From JAKAVN01 sp963796565 (GTDB taxonomy: Bacteria > Desulfobacterota > Binatia > Binatales > Binataceae): a stretch of DNA of 64,000 nucleotides. The position numbers and the translations under genes are program-made. The stretch lies in the NCBI GenBank assembly GCA_963796565.1, contig CAWCMA010000001.1:124001-188000 (forward strand). The letters run 5' to 3'. Shown piece by piece: positions 61,331 through 64,000 of the stretch (within the stretch, counting starts at the first letter, position 1; every line of letters starts with the position of its first letter). Under the pieces are notes generated by a model that worked only from the letters and a program-made list of their open reading frames with translations, was not told the origin of the DNA and did not search any database.

Positions 61331-62815
61331 TTGAGGGTTAACCCTGTGAGACCTGACGAACTGGAATTTCGGCCCGAGAATGCGCATGTGGTCAACCACA
61401 GCGGGATGACCGTGCTGGTGGCGGCGAAGACCATGTCGCTGTTCACGATGGACCCGCTCTCGGAAGCCGTGCTTCAGTACTGCGAGAGCAAGCGGCGCTT
61501 CACCCTGGAGGAGGTCGTCAATCAGCTATCGAACGACTTCGTCGCTGAAGATGTGGCCCAGGTCGTCAGGGAATTTACGAACGTCGACGTGCTGGTCGGC
61601 CATCAGACCAGCGGCGCGGTGGCGCTTCCATTCGTGGACACCGAGCACTTTCCGATGAGTTCGCTGGTCCTTAATGTCACCAACAAGTGCAATCTGCACT
61701 GCACCTACTGCTACGAGCCGGACGGGGCGAAATATGGGCCAACGCCGGTTCGCATGGAATGGGAGACGGCCCGAACCAGCGTCGATTTCCTGTTCGAGAA
61801 GGCGGGTAGAAATCGCGAAGTGAATATCGTCTTTTTCGGCGGCGAGGCGCTGCTCAACTTCAAGTTGATGAAGCAGGTCGTCGAGTATGCCGAGAACAAA
61901 GGCGCGGCGGTGGGCAAGAAGGTTGATTTTTCGATCACCACCAACGGAACGTTGCTGGTCGACGAGATAATCGATTTTCTGCAACAGCATCTTTTCGGCG
62001 TGACCATCAGCATCGACGGACCCAAGGACATTCACGATCGCCGCCGTTTTTTTCTCAGCAACAAAGGTGAACAGAAGGGCTCTTACGATCAGATCATGAG
62101 CCGCGTGGAGCGCCTCCTGGAGCGCTATACGGCGCGCCCGATCGTCGCGCGCGTCACGGTTACCAAGGGTGCCGTCGAGATCGTCCGGATCTACGAACAT
62201 CTGCGCAGCCTCGGATTCTTCGAAGTTGGGTTCTCCCCCGTGACCGCGAAGCCGGGTCTCGACTACGGTTTGGACGCGGCCGATCTAAGAGAAGTGGTGG
62301 CCGGGTTCAAGGAACTTGGCGGCATATATGTCGACCGCGCGTTGCACAACCAGTACACGGGCTTCTCCAACCTGAGCACGATGCTGACGGACCTTCATCT
62401 GGGTACCAACAAGATGTTTCCGTGCGGCGCGGGACTCGGACTGCTGGATGTCGATGGCAATGGCGATGTGTATCTATGCCATCGGTTTCCAGGCAGTGAA
62501 GAACACAAATACGGCAACGTGAAGCAGGGGATTGAGTACGGCCGCCTGACCGAATTCGTCAACAGCGTTCAGGTGGGCAACAAACCGGTCTGCCAGACTT
62601 GCTGGATCCGCGGGATTTGCGGAGGCGGCTGTTATCACGAGGCGCTTCAGGAATTCGGCGAAGCCGCGTTACCTAACCTCCATTACTGCGTGTTTCTGCG
62701 CGAATGGACGGAATATGGTATCGGGGTATTTACGGAACTCGAGCAGAAGAACCCTGGTTTTGTGGAGAAGTACATCGTACGAAGCCGGAGCGATGTGCCC
62801 AAGGAACTGAGTTAG
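61331..62815 (+). CDS. qhpD: Radical SAM maturase of quinohemoprotein amine dehydrogenase (QhpD-like)
   Basis: The 494-residue iron-sulfur enzyme makes the Cys-to-Asp/Glu thioether bridges in the gamma subunit. The radical SAM motif CNLHCTYC (Cys120, 124, 127) is followed by FFGGEALLNFKL. The C-terminal SPASM-type cluster region is visible as CGAGLGLLDVDGNGDVYLC and CQTCWIRGICGGGC, with a last Cys in HYCVFL. It starts with TTG at 61331 or GTG at 61346; no strong ribosome site is seen. It lies 10 bases after qhpA and 56 bases before qhpC. Confidence 0.93.
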   Translation: MRVNPVRPDELEFRPENAHVVNHSGMTVLVAAKTMSLFTMDPLSEAVLQYCESKRRFTLEEVVNQLSNDFVAEDVAQVVREFTNVDVLVGHQTSGAVALPFVDTEHFPMSSLVLNVTNKCNLHCTYCYEPDGAKYGPTPVRMEWETARTSVDFLFEKAGRNREVNIVFFGGEALLNFKLMKQVVEYAENKGAAVGKKVDFSITTNGTLLVDEIIDFLQQHLFGVTISIDGPKDIHDRRRFFLSNKGEQKGSYDQIMSRVERLLERYTARPIVARVTVTKGAVEIVRIYEHLRSLGFFEVGFSPVTAKPGLDYGLDAADLREVVAGFKELGGIYVDRALHNQYTGFSNLSTMLTDLHLGTNKMFPCGAGLGLLDVDGNGDVYLCHRFPGSEEHKYGNVKQGIEYGRLTEFVNSVQVGNKPVCQTCWIRGICGGGCYHEALQEFGEAALPNLHYCVFLREWTEYGIGVFTELEQKNPGFVEKYIVRSRSDVPKELS

Positions 62816-62871
62816 CTGATAGCGGGCGCGGAGCCGCATGGTGCGGTTTGCGCTCGTGGCAGGAGGAGAAC

Positions 62872-63189
62872 ATGAAGCACTTGAAGGCGGCCAATCGAAA
62901 GGCACATGCAGTCGAAGCTGTGCGCACAAGTGGGGATGTAGTCGGGATGGTTCAGCCGATGGGCTGTACCACGATTTTCAATCCCGGTTGGGAAGCAGAC
63001 CCATGGGGCGGCGCGCACGCGATGTGCAGTCCTACCGAAGCTGACCTGGCGGGTTGCTCGGGTGTTTGCTGGTGGCCGGCCCAGGTGCCGGACAGCCTGC
63101 AGAACTATCCGGAATGGGCGAAAGGATGCTCCGGTGTGAACATGGAAGACTGGAGAAGCCTGAACGTCGAGTTTCCGAAAGTTAAGTAG
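62872..63189 (+). CDS. qhpC: Quinohemoprotein amine dehydrogenase gamma subunit (CTQ-bearing)
   Basis: The 105-residue peptide carries the cofactor. A leader of about 28 residues (removed in maturation) precedes GCTT. Aligned on the known subunit, Cys32-Glu41, Cys52-Asp58 and Cys66-Asp74 supply the thioether bridges; Cys62 and Trp68 make the cysteine tryptophylquinone. All are conserved with identical spacing: GCTTIFNPGWEAD, MCSPTEAD, LAGCSGVCWWPAQVPDS. One extra cysteine, Cys86, lies in AKGCSGV. GGAGGAG lies seven bases before the ATG. It is a substrate for the QhpD protein encoded just upstream; export would need the usual transporter, outside the window. Confidence 0.95.
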   Translation: MKHLKAANRKAHAVEAVRTSGDVVGMVQPMGCTTIFNPGWEADPWGGAHAMCSPTEADLAGCSGVCWWPAQVPDSLQNYPEWAKGCSGVNMEDWRSLNVEFPKVK

Positions 63190-63234
63190 CGACTTCACCC
63201 GTTCGTTAGGTTGTTGTTTTTGATAGGCGTCGGG

Positions 63235-63256
63235 CCTCCGAGCGTCAAGGCGGAGG
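63235..63256 (+). promoter_or_regulatory. Hairpin in the gamma-beta intergenic spacer
   Basis: CCTCCG (63235-63240) and CGGAGG (63251-63256) form a six-pair stem with a ten-base loop in the 155-base gap between qhpC and qhpB. A weak mRNA processing or attenuation site is possible. Confidence 0.3.
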
Positions 63257-63344
63257 TTCGCGAAAAATAGACCATCTCGCTCGGATGGTGAAATCTGAAA
63301 GTTACAAGACTGAGGCCGAGGAGCCGCCCAAAGAGGGAATTTCT

Positions 63345-64000
63345 ATGATTAAGAGGGACGGTTGGCACCTGCGCGTGTGCTGTTCGTGGATTTTTGGGCT
63401 CGCTCTGATGATGTGGGCTGGCAGTGCGTCGGCCAAGTGGTACATGGTTGTCGGTACCTTGCCCAACCTGGTGCAGGTCGTCGACACCACCACCGACAAG
63501 GTGGTGAGGACTATTCCGTTGGAAGGGCAGGGGCCCATCCTGCAGATTTCCACCAATCCGGCCACGCCGAAGTATGCCTATGTGACGACCAACCTGGACC
63601 AGGCAGTCGCGGTCGTTGACTTGGAACAGGGCAAGCAGGTCGCGACATACAAGCTGTCGAGCGATACGGAGACGGTGCGGGTCTCGGCGACCAACCTGAA
63701 TCCTAAAGGCGATCGACTGTATATCAGCGAGTTGCCGTTGAAAGTGACTCCCGGTCGCTATCAGCACGAAGAGCAGCGGTTTGTTGTGTACGACACCACC
63801 ACCAACCAGGTGGTGAAATCGTTCCCAGCGCCCGCGCAGACGCTGTCGTTCGCGTTCTCGCCGGATGGTACGAAACTGTACACATTTTGCGTCGGCCAGG
63901 ACATTATGGTGCTCGATTCGAGTGACGGTCGCGTATTGGGCACGATCCCGCTAGCCCATCGGAATATCACCGGCATTCGTGCGACCTATGGCCTGCCGCT
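63345..64000 (+). CDS. qhpB: Quinohemoprotein amine dehydrogenase beta subunit, 3' truncated by window edge
   Basis: The gene starts with ATG at 63345 after AGAGGGA and stays open to the last base, so about 218 residues are visible. A signal peptide (basic MIKRDG, hydrophobic core to GSASA) is followed by beta-propeller repeats: VQVVDTTTDKVVRTIPLEG, AVAVVDLEQGKQVATYKL, FVVYDTTTNQVVKSF and IMVLDSSDGRVLGTIPL. The YVTN-type seven-bladed fold is that of the QHNDH beta subunit, which forms the active-site wall above CTQ. Its position after qhpA, qhpD and qhpC matches the known order A-D-C-B. The protease, transporter and flavoprotein genes expected next would be outside. Confidence 0.92.
   Translation, partial: MIKRDGWHLRVCCSWIFGLALMMWAGSASAKWYMVVGTLPNLVQVVDTTTDKVVRTIPLEGQGPILQISTNPATPKYAYVTTNLDQAVAVVDLEQGKQVATYKLSSDTETVRVSATNLNPKGDRLYISELPLKVTPGRYQHEEQRFVVYDTTTNQVVKSFPAPAQTLSFAFSPDGTKLYTFCVGQDIMVLDSSDGRVLGTIPLAHRNITGIRATYGLP

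Overview
The window is GC-rich, densely coded chromosomal DNA with short intergenic gaps and mostly housekeeping or catabolic genes. I see no phage, insertion sequence, CRISPR array, rRNA or tRNA. The gene content suggests a soil or sediment bacterium of the deltaproteobacterial / Candidatus Binatota type: several flavin-dependent luciferase-like (LLM) oxidoreductases, CoA-thioester enzymes, a DUF1329 envelope protein, an MMPL-type RND exporter, a Myxococcus-like divergent Lgt, and a complete start of a quinohemoprotein amine dehydrogenase operon. This taxonomic placement is inference, not proof.

Layout. 0-20 kb: a truncated secreted protein, RNA-modification and quality-control genes (trmL, dtd), lgt, a TlpA-type thioredoxin, a C-terminal processing protease, xseA-xseB-tlyA, envelope lipoproteins, a VWA protein, hrcA, psiE, a GST-like protein and a heme-copper-oxidase-like membrane protein. 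Two gene remnants lie here: a degraded copy of the hrcA 3' end, and the frameshifted C-terminus of a berberine-bridge-type FAD oxidase. 20-25 kb: a sigma-54 response regulator with an adjacent Hpt protein, and a large Na+/H+ antiporter with a cyclic-nucleotide-binding domain. 25-36 kb: an acyl-CoA/LLM catabolic region. Its plus-strand operon holds a CoA-transferase, an LLM enzyme, acetoacetyl-CoA synthetase, a MaoC hydratase and a CitE-like lyase. The set resembles the transferase-hydratase-lyase logic of itaconate/C5-dicarboxylate breakdown. A ThDP enzyme faces it, and a five-copy 17-bp repeat array lies upstream. 36-44 kb: detoxification and redox genes, DUF1329, polyphosphate kinase with a Pho-box-like site, and an isochorismatase-type hydrolase. 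44-52 kb: a CGNR regulator divergent from a VOC-fold gene with a palindromic promoter, N-formylglutamate amidohydrolase, two transglutaminase-like proteins, a ZIP transporter, a second Na+/H+ antiporter and a class-I glutamine amidotransferase. 52-55 kb: the RND exporter.

55.4-64 kb is the most interesting part. A cupin, Rieske dioxygenase alpha and beta subunits and a glutamine-synthetase-like amide ligase form one co-directional cluster. These parts are typical of gamma-glutamyl-arylamine (aniline-type) oxidation. About 240 bp later begins an operon in the order alpha subunit (two heme c sites), radical-SAM maturase, gamma subunit and beta subunit of quinohemoprotein amine dehydrogenase, cut by the window's right edge. 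The small gamma subunit keeps every residue needed for the cysteine tryptophylquinone (CTQ) cofactor and its three Cys-to-Asp/Glu thioether bridges. A GG-N10-GC sigma-54-type promoter sits between the two clusters. Together they look like an amine-catabolism island that attacks amines by two chemistries: gamma-glutamylation plus dioxygenation in the cytoplasm, and CTQ-dependent oxidative deamination in the periplasm.
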